A stretch of DNA of 64,000 bases, from positions 2,620,175 through 2,684,174 of the forward strand of contig NC_058046.1 in the NCBI RefSeq assembly GCF_020085105.1, read 5' to 3'. Under the pieces are notes generated by a model. It searched no databases. It had not been told where the DNA came from and saw only the letters and a program-made list of their open reading frames with translations. This document shows, in pieces, positions 1 to 12,100 of the stretch. The position numbers and the translations under genes were made by a program. Source of the DNA: Siniperca chuatsi. Taxonomy: Eukaryota > Chordata > Actinopteri > Centrarchiformes > Sinipercidae. Position 1 is the first letter of the stretch, and every line of letters begins with the position of its first letter.

Positions 1-1445
1 GCTGCAGATTTACCGTGTGGCAATTAGTCTGTCGTAATTCAAGCCTCCCGCTGTCCTCGGGTCAACATGACCCGTCACTGCGTTAATTAATTGCACATTT
101 GTTTGTTAATTCAGGACTAAACATTGATATAAACTGAAATGACAATGGCTTTAAGACAACAACTGAATTGCCACCAAATCTTGAGGTCCCATCTCGTAGA
201 GGAGCCCTGAGTTCAAATCTACTCTTTATTATTTTAGTGTATGTTGTACTCAAAAATTGCGTTTTACTAAATAAATGTGTGTTTGGAATCAAGTTACCAC
301 TAACTAATTACTACTTACTTACTAACACATGTACAATGCACATAGAGTGGGAGAAACGGGAGTTAATTTGTGCCCTGGGGCCTCCACGTGGGTTACTCCG
401 GCCCACGCGCACCTCTACACATATCTGCCGTATATTTTCTTAAGTATTATGTTGGTTCCCTAATTGTTTAAAAAAGCAACACTTCTGCTGTTTTGGGACA
501 GGAAATATGCAGACTACAGTGACTGTTTGTTTGTTTTTTCAGTTAAAACATTAAAAGGTCGCAAAGTGATCTGCTACAGCAAGTGATTTCACTGACGGCT
601 CCTGATTAGTTGAAGGTGTGTTAATCAGGAAAATCACAGCTGTGGTGATGGGTGGGACCCCCGAACCTTCAATGGCACTGACACACTTTACTTTGCAATC
701 GCTTTTTGTTGTTTAGAGTGTCCTAATCGATCCCCATCCACTCAGAGAATACACAGTATTCAAAGTTGCACAGCAATAGTGTTTTCTGTTGAATGCAGCC
801 TCTAAAAAGACAGAACATTTATATCTAGTTAAATATACTGTATTTCTCAGTCACCAAGCTAGATGGCGCTGTAGCCCAACAGAGTAGGAAAAGCCTGTTC
901 ACGCATGTTGTCTTTCTGCCACTCATTGACTGGTGTGAGAGAGGCAACAGCTAGCTAATATAACCTCATGTGAGACTTGAGGATATTTAAAACATGCTTC
1001 ACTTTTCAGTTTGACTGGTGTTATATGCTAGCCTCACAGGTGTCAGTGTTTTGAACGTATTTTGTGGTTGTTCTCAAGTGTGTCGGTTGGTGTTATGCTG
1101 TCCTGGGTTAGCCAGCAAGGTAACGGTACAGTAAGCTAACCTTAGCAAGCTAACAACACCAGTTAAAGTTACCTTCACATAGTTGTGGCATAAATTCGAT
1201 GTAAAAACTTACCTCTGCTTTTCCTTTCGTTAGTTTCTTATGTAACTTGACGTTACATTAAAGGCAAATACAGATAAATGTGGCTAAAGATTCAGTTCAG
1301 ATATAGCGAATCCCATTGAGAAATCAGTCCACTGACATAATGAACTTGCAGTGTATTCTCACAGGGAAATGTTGTTTAGTCGCGGTAAATCATTGTGAAA
1401 ATGTCTGAAATTTGACGTAATGGGAATAGCTGACAGTCTTTTTTT
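1..1445. other. 5' flank of ptrh1, no gene seen
   Basis: No convincing coding exon is visible. The stretch is AT-rich. Positions 168-226 hold a short piece with a tRNA-like B-box (GAGTTCAAATC), too degenerate to call a tRNA or SINE. The last 500 bases before the first ptrh1 exon should contain its promoter and 5' UTR, but I see no TATA box or CpG island that fixes a start site. Confidence 0.5.
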
Positions 1446-1532
1446 ATGGGCCGATTGAAAACAAGTCACAGTTTAAGTACATTAGGTCGTTATTTGTCGC
1501 TTTTCTTTAATAAGTTGTTGAACTTTGTCACA

Positions 1533-3465
1533 ATGCGACGACTTTTAACACGAGTCATAAACCGAGTTTTGCTGAGTGAGCTGTTCACACCAGCAATGGG
1601 CATTGAAGCAGAAATACACACACAAGGCCGGCGAAGGCTGGTAAGTGTATAACCTCACACCATCTATATTTTGTCTACTACACTATTGCTCCATGGATAG
1701 CTGTATAACTTTGTCTATCACAACTTTACTAAACCACAGTAATCGCCAGTCAGTCTTACTGGATTGACAAATCCACACCAAACACCATTCTAAAATCTGA
1801 CAATTTAAAGTTTTTTTGCTGATTGGACAAAGTGTCCACTCAGCATTATATAAGTTTGAATACATTTTATGGATCACTCTAAACCACTTTTCAATTCGGT
1901 GTAGATTTTATTAAAATAAGTGCTGCATACTGTGCTAGATACCAAATTAAACATTGATCTGTGCTTCAGAAAATGTAATTTCAAACTAGCCATATGGTTG
2001 TTACATTAAATTGATGTATTTTAGAATGGAGTTTGATTTGTTCTCTCTGTTTACTCTACTACTGGTGTAATGTGGGTTGAGTGGTTCAGTGACATTTTGT
2101 CCAAGGACAAATGGTTTGATGGAGACTGAAAACACAAAACAGGCATTGTAAGTATACTACAACATATACGTTTTATTTGCATTGTGGTACCGTAAGGACA
2201 ATCCTGTGGCATTTCTGTTTTCTTTTAATAAACTTGTCATATTTTTTGTCTTTTAATGTTCTTTATCAGTTGACCTCCACTGTGTTAACTTTTCACTGTG
2301 TCCTATTTTAGTAAAAAATAGATAAAAAGCTCAGTGTGTAGAGGCAGAACACAATGTTTGCAGTGTGTCAGCAGCCATAGAGCCACAGTCTAATACAATG
2401 TAGTCTATAGTATTTCTGTTAACAGAGCTGTTGCTGCTGCCAATGGATCAGTACCATCAGTACAAGGCAGCGGCTGTATATTAGTTCTGTGTGTTTATGT
2501 CAGCCTCCTCAGCTGACATCAAACTGTTTTGTTTTTTTTCTGAAGAAGAATTGGCATTGTAGAAGCAATAATCCATGTTTTAAATCTTTCAGTCATCTGA
2601 GTAAAAGTTAACAATGGAGTCCTTAGGCACAGAGGAATAAGATGTATCAGGCTTTGGATACACAGACAATACTTGTGAGTAGACTAAATCCATTGATTCG
2701 TGAGATTTGTTGACAAAAAGAAAAATATAAAGGCAAATTTAGTTATACAGCACAATTCATGAACTTAAGGCAATTTCAAAGTGCTTTACATGTATTTAAA
2801 AGAAAAATATATAAATATATAAAAAGACTTTAAATGAGTGAGTTTAAAAGAGAAGGTAAAAAAATGTAAACAAAAAAAACCCAAAGATAAATAAATACAG
2901 GCGATAAACAACATTAGGACACAGAATAATAGGGCTTTAAACACCTCTTTAAAGGCAAGTCAGCGTGGTGGCACAACTTAGATCATCTGGTAATTTGTTT
3001 GATAAGTGTGTATATGCAATATCACCAGCCATTTCCTTTAAAATGTCATAGTCCAAATCTAAAATGATGCCTTCATATGTATCTGAAGTATCTTTAATGC
3101 TATTTCTATTTTTTTTTTTCTGCTTTAAACCCAATTTAAAGATTATAAGTCAAAACGTAGTCAAGAATGAAAATAAGCTGCTCTTGGTAGCCTTCAGTGT
3201 TGCGTATTTAAATGTGTGTTTGTGTGTTTCAGGTGGTGGGGCTGGGTAACCCGGGGATGGAGGGTACCAGACACAGCGTCGGCATGGCGGTGCTCAGCGC
3301 GCTCGCCGCCCGGCTCGGCGCGGCTGACTGTTGGCACGGTGACAAGCACGTGTCCGGTGAGGTCATCGTGTCAGAGGTACAACACACACGTGTGGTGCTG
3401 CTCCGTCCCAGGCTGCTGATGAACGTCAACGGAGTGTCAGTGGCCAAAGCAGGTGAGGTCACCGT

Positions 3466-3497
<32 letters not shown>

Positions 3498-5636
3498 CAA
3501 TAGACTGATTTTGTTTCATTTGAATATTTACAAACCGAGGTGAGCTCAGGAACAAATTCTTTCATATCCTGAACTCTCTTTTTTTTATTTATTTTTTTTA
3601 TCTTTACGTCCTGCTCTGCGCTGCGCCACTAATTGGATTTGTTAAAAGCGCTCTATAAACAAATTTGATTCCTTTGTCTGTCCGTCCGTCTCTTTCTCAG
3701 GCACTTTAGTTTGCCATTTAATAGATTGCCTCCGTGGGACAGATAATTAAACAGAACAAACAGCAGTCACACTGACGTCATACAGCTCCAGTATATGTGT
3801 GTGTGTGTTTACACCAAAGCTTGGATTTACAAATGAATTAGGACTTTCCTGAAATGTGTTTAAAATCAAATTCTCTACACAGAGTACTGTTCAGCTAAAG
3901 AAAGCAGTAATAGCATTTAAATTGAAGCGTTTGCGTCGTTATAACAGTCTCTGATTATCAGAGATGAAAAAATATGTTGTTTAATAAACTTAATCGACAG
4001 AAAATGAATCAGCAGTGATTTTGATAATCATTTTAGTTCTCTGATCAAGCAAAAATGCCCAATATTGGCTGGTTGCTGCTTTTCTCTGTTTTTATATCAC
4101 TGTACATTTAATATCTTTTTTGACTGTTGCTAAAAAAATAAAAATGAAACAGTTGTAGTTGTCTGTTTGAGGAACTTTTTATCCTTTATGATATTTGGAT
4201 TATTCATGAAAAATTAGGCTCTGTATAAAACTAAGTACAAAACTATATAGTTGTTTGTCATTAATGAACTAATTCCTGGACAGCTGAAATCGATTTCACA
4301 TTGAATGTTTGATCCAAAGTATCTGTTTGTCCCCTCCAGCTGGTAAATACGGCATCAAGCCTGAAGACATCCTGCTGGTCCACGACGAACTGGACAAACC
4401 TCTGGGGAAAATCGCCATCAAACACGGAGGAAGTGCCAGGTCGGTTTCATTCATCATGTTCTTGTGATCTCAGGTTGGCTTAATACTGGCTTAATACTTC
4501 TCCATACTGCAGTTTGCAGGTCCGGGAAAGTAAAAGTAATGAATGTTATTTGTAAAGGCTTCAATAAATAACTTACCCCTGTGTTAGCATCAGTCTGACT
4601 GCTGGTGGATCAAGTTCCCTCTAAGAATTAATAACCCAAATACATTTTTTTTTATTATGTGAAGTGATTGACAAGATTCAGTGGTGCAAAAATAACTTTA
4701 GGAATGCTTAATGTAATATTTTGTGAGAAAGAGAGTTGGATGTGTGTAAAATTACAGTGAGAATGCAAAATGAACTTGAGCCCAAATGATTGTTCTTCAC
4801 AGAGGCCATAACGGAGTCCGCTCCTGTGTAGACTGTCTTCAGACTGATGTAAGTGACTGCTAACTCGCACACTGCTGAACTGTTCATTAGCAGGACCACT
4901 GCATGTTCTAGTCTGGTGTTGTTTTAGCTATATTCTTGATTTTATTGACTGTTTTTATTTGTGTTTTTATGTTTGATTTAATTAGACATTTATAATCTGC
5001 TGGTTAAACTGACAGCGTATGTCCATAGTGGTTATTAATAAGATAAGAGAACTTTAGTATACAAAGCAAAGTTCATATATATGTATACTATAGTAAAATA
5101 AAATATACATACATTGTAAAATACAACTAGAAAAAGTATATATGCATGTAGAACAAAGCAAGGTGCAAATCACAAATGCACTCACTGCATGAACGAAAGT
5201 GCAGCATACTGATTATTATTTTTAGAAGAAAGTTCACAAACGTTGCAGCAAAATACAAATAGACGAAACATGTTTTTGCCTTTGCAAATTAAAAAAATCA
5301 ATAGACTGAAGGTGGATCGTGTGTGTAAACCTGTCCGGCGTCCTCTCGTCTCTCCTGCAGGTGATGCCCAGACTTCGGGTCGGGATCGGCCGGCCCACAG
5401 GGAAAACCTCGGTGGAGCGTCACGTCCTGGGCCGGTTCTCCTCAGAGGAGCAGAAGGTTCTGGACTCTGTTCTGGCTCAGAGCGTGGACCTCCTCCTCTC
5501 CCAGCTCTCCGAGCAAGACTCCCGACAGGACTCCCAGTCCCCCTCCTCACCAGCAGGGGGCAGACAAGCAGCACAGAAGAGGAAGGAGAGGGAGCGCTCA
5601 GCCTCTCCAGCTGAGGACTCAGCTGCTCACAGCTGA
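1533..5636 (+). CDS. ptrh1: Peptidyl-tRNA hydrolase 1 (five exons, complete)
   Basis: Exons are 1533-1640, 3233-3452, 4340-4439, 4803-4848 and 5361-5636 (stop TGA). All introns are GT-AG and all phases fit, giving 249 aa (human PTRH1 is about 214). The enzyme cleaves the ester bond of peptidyl-tRNA released prematurely from ribosomes, recycling the tRNA. Family residues are all present: the GLGNPG motif (Asn42) and the catalytic His50 in GTRHSVG (E. coli His20), Asn in the MNVNG motif, Asp125 in HDELD, and Asn146 in GGSARGHNG. The N-terminus is Arg-rich with hydrophobic spacing, compatible with a mitochondrial presequence (inference). An in-frame ATG at 1446 would add 29 residues, and one at 1596 would shorten the protein; the start is undecided. 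The C-terminal tail of about 40 residues (Ser/Lys/Arg/Glu-rich) lies outside the Pth fold. A short (GT)n follows the exon 2 donor. Confidence 0.93.
2740..3125. repeat. Dispersed fish repeat in ptrh1 intron 1
   Basis: The text runs from a 'cagcacaattcatgaa...caaagtgctttacatg' block through an A-rich middle to 'gatcatctggtaatttgtttgataag'. I recognise this layout from abundant teleost SINE-like repeats. Only this copy is obvious here, apart from a small 'caagtttatttctatagcac' remnant near 57,190. Boundaries are approximate. Confidence 0.45.
3469..3497. repeat. (GT)n microsatellite at ptrh1 intron 2 donor
   Basis: A run of about 29 bases of GT begins 16 bases after the exon 2 donor (3453). Seen directly. 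Confidence 0.95.
3960..4240. repeat. Dispersed repeat, related to the block near 53.1 kb
   Basis: This piece shares 'cgacagaaaatgaat', 'ttttgataat' and 'ttgctgcttttctctgttt' with positions 53,150-53,290, in the same order. They are two copies of one degenerate interspersed family, here inside ptrh1 intron 2. Confidence 0.6.
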
Positions 5637-7380
5637 ACCCCAAAGTTTCTCAACTCAACTGTTTTCAAGATCAGAAGGAGACAAGATGAACCTTTACTGA
5701 GGCTGTATTTATTCTCTGCTGGGAGTTAAAGGCGACACACACTTCTACAGAGCATGATAACGGCTCAAACCCTGCAGCAGGAGCAGAGGTGTCACCACAA
5801 AAACAGGCCAACCGTTCAAAAGGGATGGATGCCACGGCCGAACTAATTCTGTGTGAATTCATTTAAAAAAGATAATTTACTCTATCAAATGTCAAAAACA
5901 ATGACTGTTCACTAACACAAGTTGCCGGTCTGAACAGTATTGATTAGTATGGATTGCTAACACCAAGGAGGTTGTGTTTTTACTCATATTTGTCTGACTG
6001 TTGGTTGCCATTGATACCTCGAGAACCTGTGAACAGATTTCAGTAAGATGCGTTGTAACGTTGGTGTGGAGCCAAGAATTTATTAAGGGAATCTAACACT
6101 GCAAGATGGGACATTTTTGAAATATTTTTGCAATTTTCTGATGAAATACTGAACACGAATGGAAGAAACAATTGTCAGGTACATGAATCCCATGGTTGTA
6201 GATTAAAGACTTCTCTATAGTTATTCTGATTTAAAACAACAAGTTAAGAGGACTGTGCAGCCTTTGTGGAGGTATGCAGTGGAGCCCAACTGATTGCTTT
6301 TCTCTCAGGCCAAACCACTAGCAATAATTGAGTTTGAAAAATCAGAAAACAACATATCAGCTGATTTTTCACTTATTTTAGCATAAACACAGAAATGTGC
6401 TGAGCGAGATATTTTAGTTGAAAAATAAACCTTCAGTGCTCTCTGGTGGACAAACTGATGGAGATGGGCTTCATGCAAAAAAAAAAAAAATCATGTTCTT
6501 ATCCTAAATCTAGTTTTTGTTTTGTTTTGTTTTTTCTCTCTCTCTCTCTGAGGTTTGCCAATAATGTCAGATTCAACAAACCCTCCTAACTGCATAAACG
6601 TGTTGTTAATCACTTGTTTATGAGAAGGGGCGTGTCACTAGCATAATCAGCGCCCCCAAATTGCCATATAAAGCTAACTGCTCCGCTCTGTTTGTGATGA
6701 AGCTTGCCCCAGAGTAAAAAGAAGACTCTGACACATCGTAGCTTCCAGCCCTGCGGACAGAAATACAGACGAAAACATGAGATTGTTGTTGTTATTGTCA
6801 TTATATGCTTTGATACCGACGTATCTGCGATAAGCTGCTATCAGCTGAAATAGCAGCAGCAAACTACAATCACAGCACTGGATTGCTAACAGTAAGCAGT
6901 GGTGTGTGGCCCCTCACATGAATCACCAGGGGACATTTGTGAACACACACACTGTTAACTGTATTTCAGTCAGTTTTTATTACATTTTGATGCAGAATGG
7001 ATCTTTGTTGGGTTGATTCTCTACTCGAGGAGACGTCTTTCTAACAGCAGCTGGACTTTAGTGCTCTTTTCTTTCAGTACCTCATATTTTGGCATGGTGC
7101 ATCTTACAGCTGTAGTCAGGAGGTCAAAACTGGGCCTAAAAATGCCAAATGCCATTTGTCTGTACTGTATGAAATGCTCTTCTGAAGTGTGAGCACTGTA
7201 AATGTCTTATTTGGTACTGATATAAAAGATTATCAAAACAACAGCATCAGGTCTCGTGTGTGTGTGCATTTGCATTTTAAGTTAACAGACTAATTATCTA
7301 GTTTCTTAAGTGATGAAGTCGAGTTAAGAACCGAACTGGAAAGAAACAAAAACCTTTTCTTGAAGCTCAGTTTCTCCATT
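5637..7380 (+). other. ptrh1 3' UTR and downstream flank
   Basis: No coding exon is seen. An AATAAA at 6424-6429 is the first plausible polyadenylation signal after the ptrh1 stop codon, about 790 bases downstream; without transcript data this is a guess. A short (CT)n run lies near 6,536-6,550 and poly(A) near 6,478-6,490. Confidence 0.35.
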
Positions 7381-7479
7381 TTTGTATCTGAAAGTGATAA
7401 GTGATTCGTGCTGCGGCCCCCCCCGAACACACGGTTCTCCTCACATGCTGCTTGTCCTCCCTGATGTGGCTCTTTTGGC

Positions 7480-7860
7480 TAAAAACATATTGATTTCCCC
7501 TTCCGATTGTTACACTAATTACGCTCTTCATCAATTAGGTGTCTTTAATGAGTTGCATCCAGTCAAGAGGCGCACTGTGTTCTCACACTGCAGAGAATGC
7601 CAGAGGAGGGAGGGTTTGGCGGGGGAGGTTGTGGACAAAAAAAGCCAGAAAAGAGCATATAAAACAGCGGAAAGAGGCCGACGAGCTGCTGAATGAGGGA
7701 AATCAATACAAAGGAGGCCAGTAGATTGCGATGGAGGGCTGCAGAAGAAAGGCAGGCGAGAAACAAAAGGGGCCAAACATTGTTTAGACCCGGTTTGTTT
7801 GAGGCCTTCTGTCCCGCTGTAGCTCAGAGTCACAATAGCTGCAGGGACACACTCGTGGAC
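7480..7860. promoter_or_regulatory. Possible regulatory element with homeodomain- and SOX-like motifs
   Basis: Within 350 bases there are several TAATTA/ATTA-type sites (CTAATTACG, TCAATTAGG, TTTAATGAG, about 7,510-7,552) and several SOX-like words (GATTGTTAC near 7,505, TACAAAGG near 7,708, ACATTGTTT near 7,778, CACAATAG near 7,830). No open frame carries protein-like sequence. Density of motifs is seen; function is inferred and conservation was not tested. Confidence 0.25.
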
Positions 7861-8375
7861 ATGAGGGGGGTGGGGGGGTGGACTCAAAGGAAACTTCTTC
7901 ACTCTATGTCACCCCCCACCACACACACACACACACACAACCTGAACACCCCTCACCCTCCTAAAACCCCCGTCTTTCTCTGCTGTGACCCCGTTGAGCC
8001 ACCCTTCGCCTCCGTCAGGCCACTTTCCCAGCCCCTCCTCGCTGGTCAGCTTTAGGAGGCTTCACCAGCGGCTTCAATAACTTTTCTTCTGCAGGGGTCA
8101 GAGGTCAGCAGTGGGGCTGGACACCTGGGTCTTTAGAAGAGACCCCAAATTTATTCAGGAATGGGACCCCCAACCTTCCCCCCCATGCTCTACGGCCAAA
8201 CATAGCTGGGCTAACGGTGGCCTGGTGGGGGGTCTTCCCACATATGTGCACAAACACAAACCAAGCCCACTTACTCCACTGATGCTGGGGAGGCTAATTA
8301 AGAAGAGCTACATTAATGGAACATACGCACATTTACACTCTTCTCCATACACGCTCTAATCCATATATTTAGCCT

Positions 8376-9112
8376 TGCTGGCGGCGTGGCTGTATGGGTG
8401 GATGGCAGTGAGGGTCTGTTGGACCACCAGGCTGAAATATCTCAAAATCTATTGCATGGATTGCCATGAAATTCGGTTCAGATATTCATGGTCCCCACTG
8501 ACTGAATCCTACTGACTTTGATCCTCTGACTTTTCCTCTAGCGCCACCATGAGGCTGACATTTGTGTTCATGAGTGAAATGTCTCATGAAGTTCCCTAGA
8601 GAATGCATTCTAGTGACTTTGTGATTCCCCCAAAGGTTTCGCTTATTCCGCGAAACATCTACTTGATGGATTGGCAGTACATTTTGCACACATCTTCATG
8701 GCCCCCAGACAACGTATCAGCGCCACCATGAGGCTGACGTTTGTGGTTTTTATTTATATATCTCAACAACTATTAGATGAATTGCCATTCAATTTGGTTC
8801 AGACGTTCATCGTCCCAAAAGGAAGAATTGTGAAAACTTTGATCCCCTGAACTTTCCTCTAGAGCCATCATCAGGTCAACATTTGTGTTGGTCCAGTACT
8901 TTGGCTCAGGATCAAATACCTGCACCAGCTGGACTGTAATTACCAAATGTTAGCATGCTAACACACTAAACTGATTGATGACAAAAATAGGCATGTTAGC
9001 ACTGTCATTGTGAGCATGTTAGCATGCTGACATTAGTATTTACCTCACAGCCCCACTATGCCGAAGCACAGCCTCCCAGAGCTGCTAAGCTGTAGATTGT
9101 TAGTCTTGTTAT
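8376..9112 (+). repeat. Dispersed 'TTAGCATGCTAAC' repeat, copy 1
   Basis: This is the longest of four copies in the window (others near 22,995-23,300, 24,735-25,118 and 57,210-57,670). Shared blocks are 'ggattgccatgaaatt', 'attcatg(g/t)t(c/t)cc', 'ctgacttttc(c/a)', 'caaatacctgca' and 'aatgttagcatgctaac'. In this copy the 'gccatgaaatt...agcgccaccatgaggctgaca' block occurs three times in tandem in diverged form. The family is common in teleost genomes; I do not assign a class. Confidence 0.8.
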
Positions 9113-12100
9113 TTGTCTTGAAAGAGGTCACTTCACCAACTCTGCAGCTCTCTGAGCTTTTTCATCCTCTGTTAGCTCATATTTTTGGTTTTACGGCACA
9201 TTTACTCTATGATTCAGTCTCTGCAGCTGCGTTTGGCAACAGAAACAGTGTGCACCAACTCCCCAGCATCAAATGGCGGACAGACAAAGTTAGAGACTTG
9301 CTGTGAAGAAAGCTTTAAGATGCCTCCCTGGTCTGGCAGTGATGTATCATGTAACAAGTGAGGTCATCCTGTCTGCATCTGTCTGTCATGGCTGACCCTG
9401 TCATGTTACTGGTTTTCCTGGTTCCATATGGCACCGGCATCTTGAGACCAGTTCCTGACCGCAGTTACCGGCCCTGTTACCTTGGTAACCTGCTGCAGAG
9501 GCAGGTTGGTGAGTAACTTCCCCTCACACTCAATGTTTTCATAGTGGCAGAATTACAGTAAGGTGACAGTTTTGTTTCACAAGTTTCACCGTCTCCTCTG
9601 TCAACTGATCAAAGTCTGCTACCAGTCCGTAATACATGCTGTCAGTGTAAAAACTAGCATTTACTGTATTCAGTGTCTTTCCCACATTGTATTCTGATTG
9701 TTAAAGGAAAAATCCACACTGAAATAATGCCATGCTGTTTAATAACACTGTTGGCAATGTACTTTTCATTTTGGGGTCCTTGTTGTATTTTCTAATCCAG
9801 ATTTCCAGCAGCTCTAATGGAACGTATCTGAAGAGGACACCATTGACCTGATGACATCTGAAATCTGTCCCATTTATTGGTCTAATCCTAACATGAAATC
9901 ATATCTGCTGACAAAGTCTCTCCAGACAGTTCGTCTCCAGTTTGTCTCAGCTTGGGCTTAAAGATCCTGTGTTACAAACTGGAGGTGTGGAGTTTGAAAG
10001 GCATGGGTGTTTTACCAGGCAGTAGGGCTGTCACTTTTTCAAAAAGTTACGTTCGGACAAAGTCGAACTAACACTCGATCTAAATCATTTTAAAGCAAGT
10101 AACCCACACAGCATGATGCCACGCTGCTATCTTGCTAACTCATGGGTGATGGCCTTTTTACGAGCTTCTGGCTCCCGATGAGGAGTGCAGTCAGACGAGG
10201 TCGTACAGCTGACGTTGCTCCGCTCATTTCTGGTGCGTCCGCTGCCTTACTTGGGTTCCAGTTGTTGTGGTTGTCGAGTAAGGCAGCAGCTTTTTACAAA
10301 GTCTTCAAACAGTCTCTTTGTTGGCCCAGAACACCTCCGCACTCTGCCTCTCAGATGCTTCGGTGCCGTGATTATCCGATCAGCACAGCTTTGCCAGCTG
10401 GTGTCGCCCTCCATTTTTCTTTATTTGCTTAGTTTACTGTGAATGTGGCATGCAAAAGGTCAAGCTGATGGTGACTTTTAACAGAGCCCCCCCACTTTGG
10501 TCCACAAGGCAAACTACTTCAAACGTTCTGTTGTGCTTATTGACTGTAAATATTCAATTCAAACAGGTCATTGAGGTTGGAATATTTAATTTTGTCCCAC
10601 GTTCAAAAAAAAAGTTTGAATTTTAGGGAGGGCCGAACAAAAGATGCCACTGATCTGTATTATGGGAAATGTGGCATCCAGCATTTCTGGAGCTTCACCC
10701 ATAACAGGGACTGAAAGTCGGGACACTTCAGCTTTTGCTGCCTTGATTTTGATTCTACTTATAACCATTCTCTCCCCCAAAGTCCCTCAACTTTATGGAA
10801 GTGCAATACTAAATTGCTGAAGTGGTCTTTGAAAGTACAGTGCGATCACATAGTGTATTTGTGTTATTTTTACTGCACATTGTGCCAACAGTCCTTTTAT
10901 ATTTATTTGTAATGTAGCTATTGTCCTATAATTGTCAACTTTTGCAAGCACATACAGTAGAAATAATTTGGTGCAGTTGTCCTTTAATTGTATTTTTAAT
11001 ATGTATAATATTTCAAACGTTGACTCATAGTGTCTCTCTGGCCCAGAATAGTGACCTCATGTTATTTGTATCCCTATTGGTCTTCAGTTAACCCTCATGA
11101 TGTTTCTGTAGGGACTGAATAGTGGTTTATAGTGACCTTAATGTATTTTATCTCTTGGTGTATTGCTGTAATGGTCCAGTATGGACCCGGAGTGTGTCTG
11201 AGTGTCTTTCAGTATCACTGCAGTTTCTTTTTTCACGAGGCTTCTGTTTTTTCTTCTCCCAGCATCAGAATAGACCGAAGCCGTCCTGCTTTCCCATGGC
11301 AGAGCCGTGTGTTACAGTGAATCCAGACCCGTTGGGGATCCTTTTCTCATTCGTCTCTTTCCGATGAGCAAGCATTAATAACGCGTCCTTTTCCCCTTTC
11401 ATAGCCATAATCTCCAGTGATCTCGGGCCTCCCGCACTAAATTATTCTTACAGGACCATGAAAAGGCAGCAGCGGGGCCCTTTAAGAGGCAAATGAGCAT
11501 CCAACGTGCAAAGATGTTCCCAGCAACGGAAATGTTAACTCACCGTACAGAGCGGAGCAGGGCAGAGGGAATCCATTGACATGTCTGATGAGAGGGGACG
11601 GAAGGGTCCACCATCGCTCTGAAGGCAAAGCCTGCTGGGTAATTTATCCTTTAACCCCTTGTCTAACTGTTTACATTTGGCTTAAAGCCGATGGTTTTGT
11701 ACAGAGCGGCTCACAGGGAGTGCAACAGTAAAAAAAAAAATAAATAAATAAAAGATGCAAATGCTGGATTGTCACCCTGGGGTCCACGATGTAGGTCTTA
11801 GAAGCCAATTCAGATACCAATCATTTCAAGATTTCACTTTTCATGCTCAAAATAACAAGTGTTTATACAAGAATTATGTTCTAATGAGGCTGAAATATAT
11901 ATATTACATACAAAGCATGGGACAACTGAAACCCACAGTGAAGAAAGTCCTTTATGGTGAGCAGCTCTTTCTTGGTTTGACCTATATAGGCTAGTGACAC
12001 CAATATTTAGATCCATTTTAGCTTGCACGCAGCACAGCATCTCTAGGAATCACGTTCATATTGAACAACTCCGCACCTCGCGGTCTCCGTCCACCGCCAG

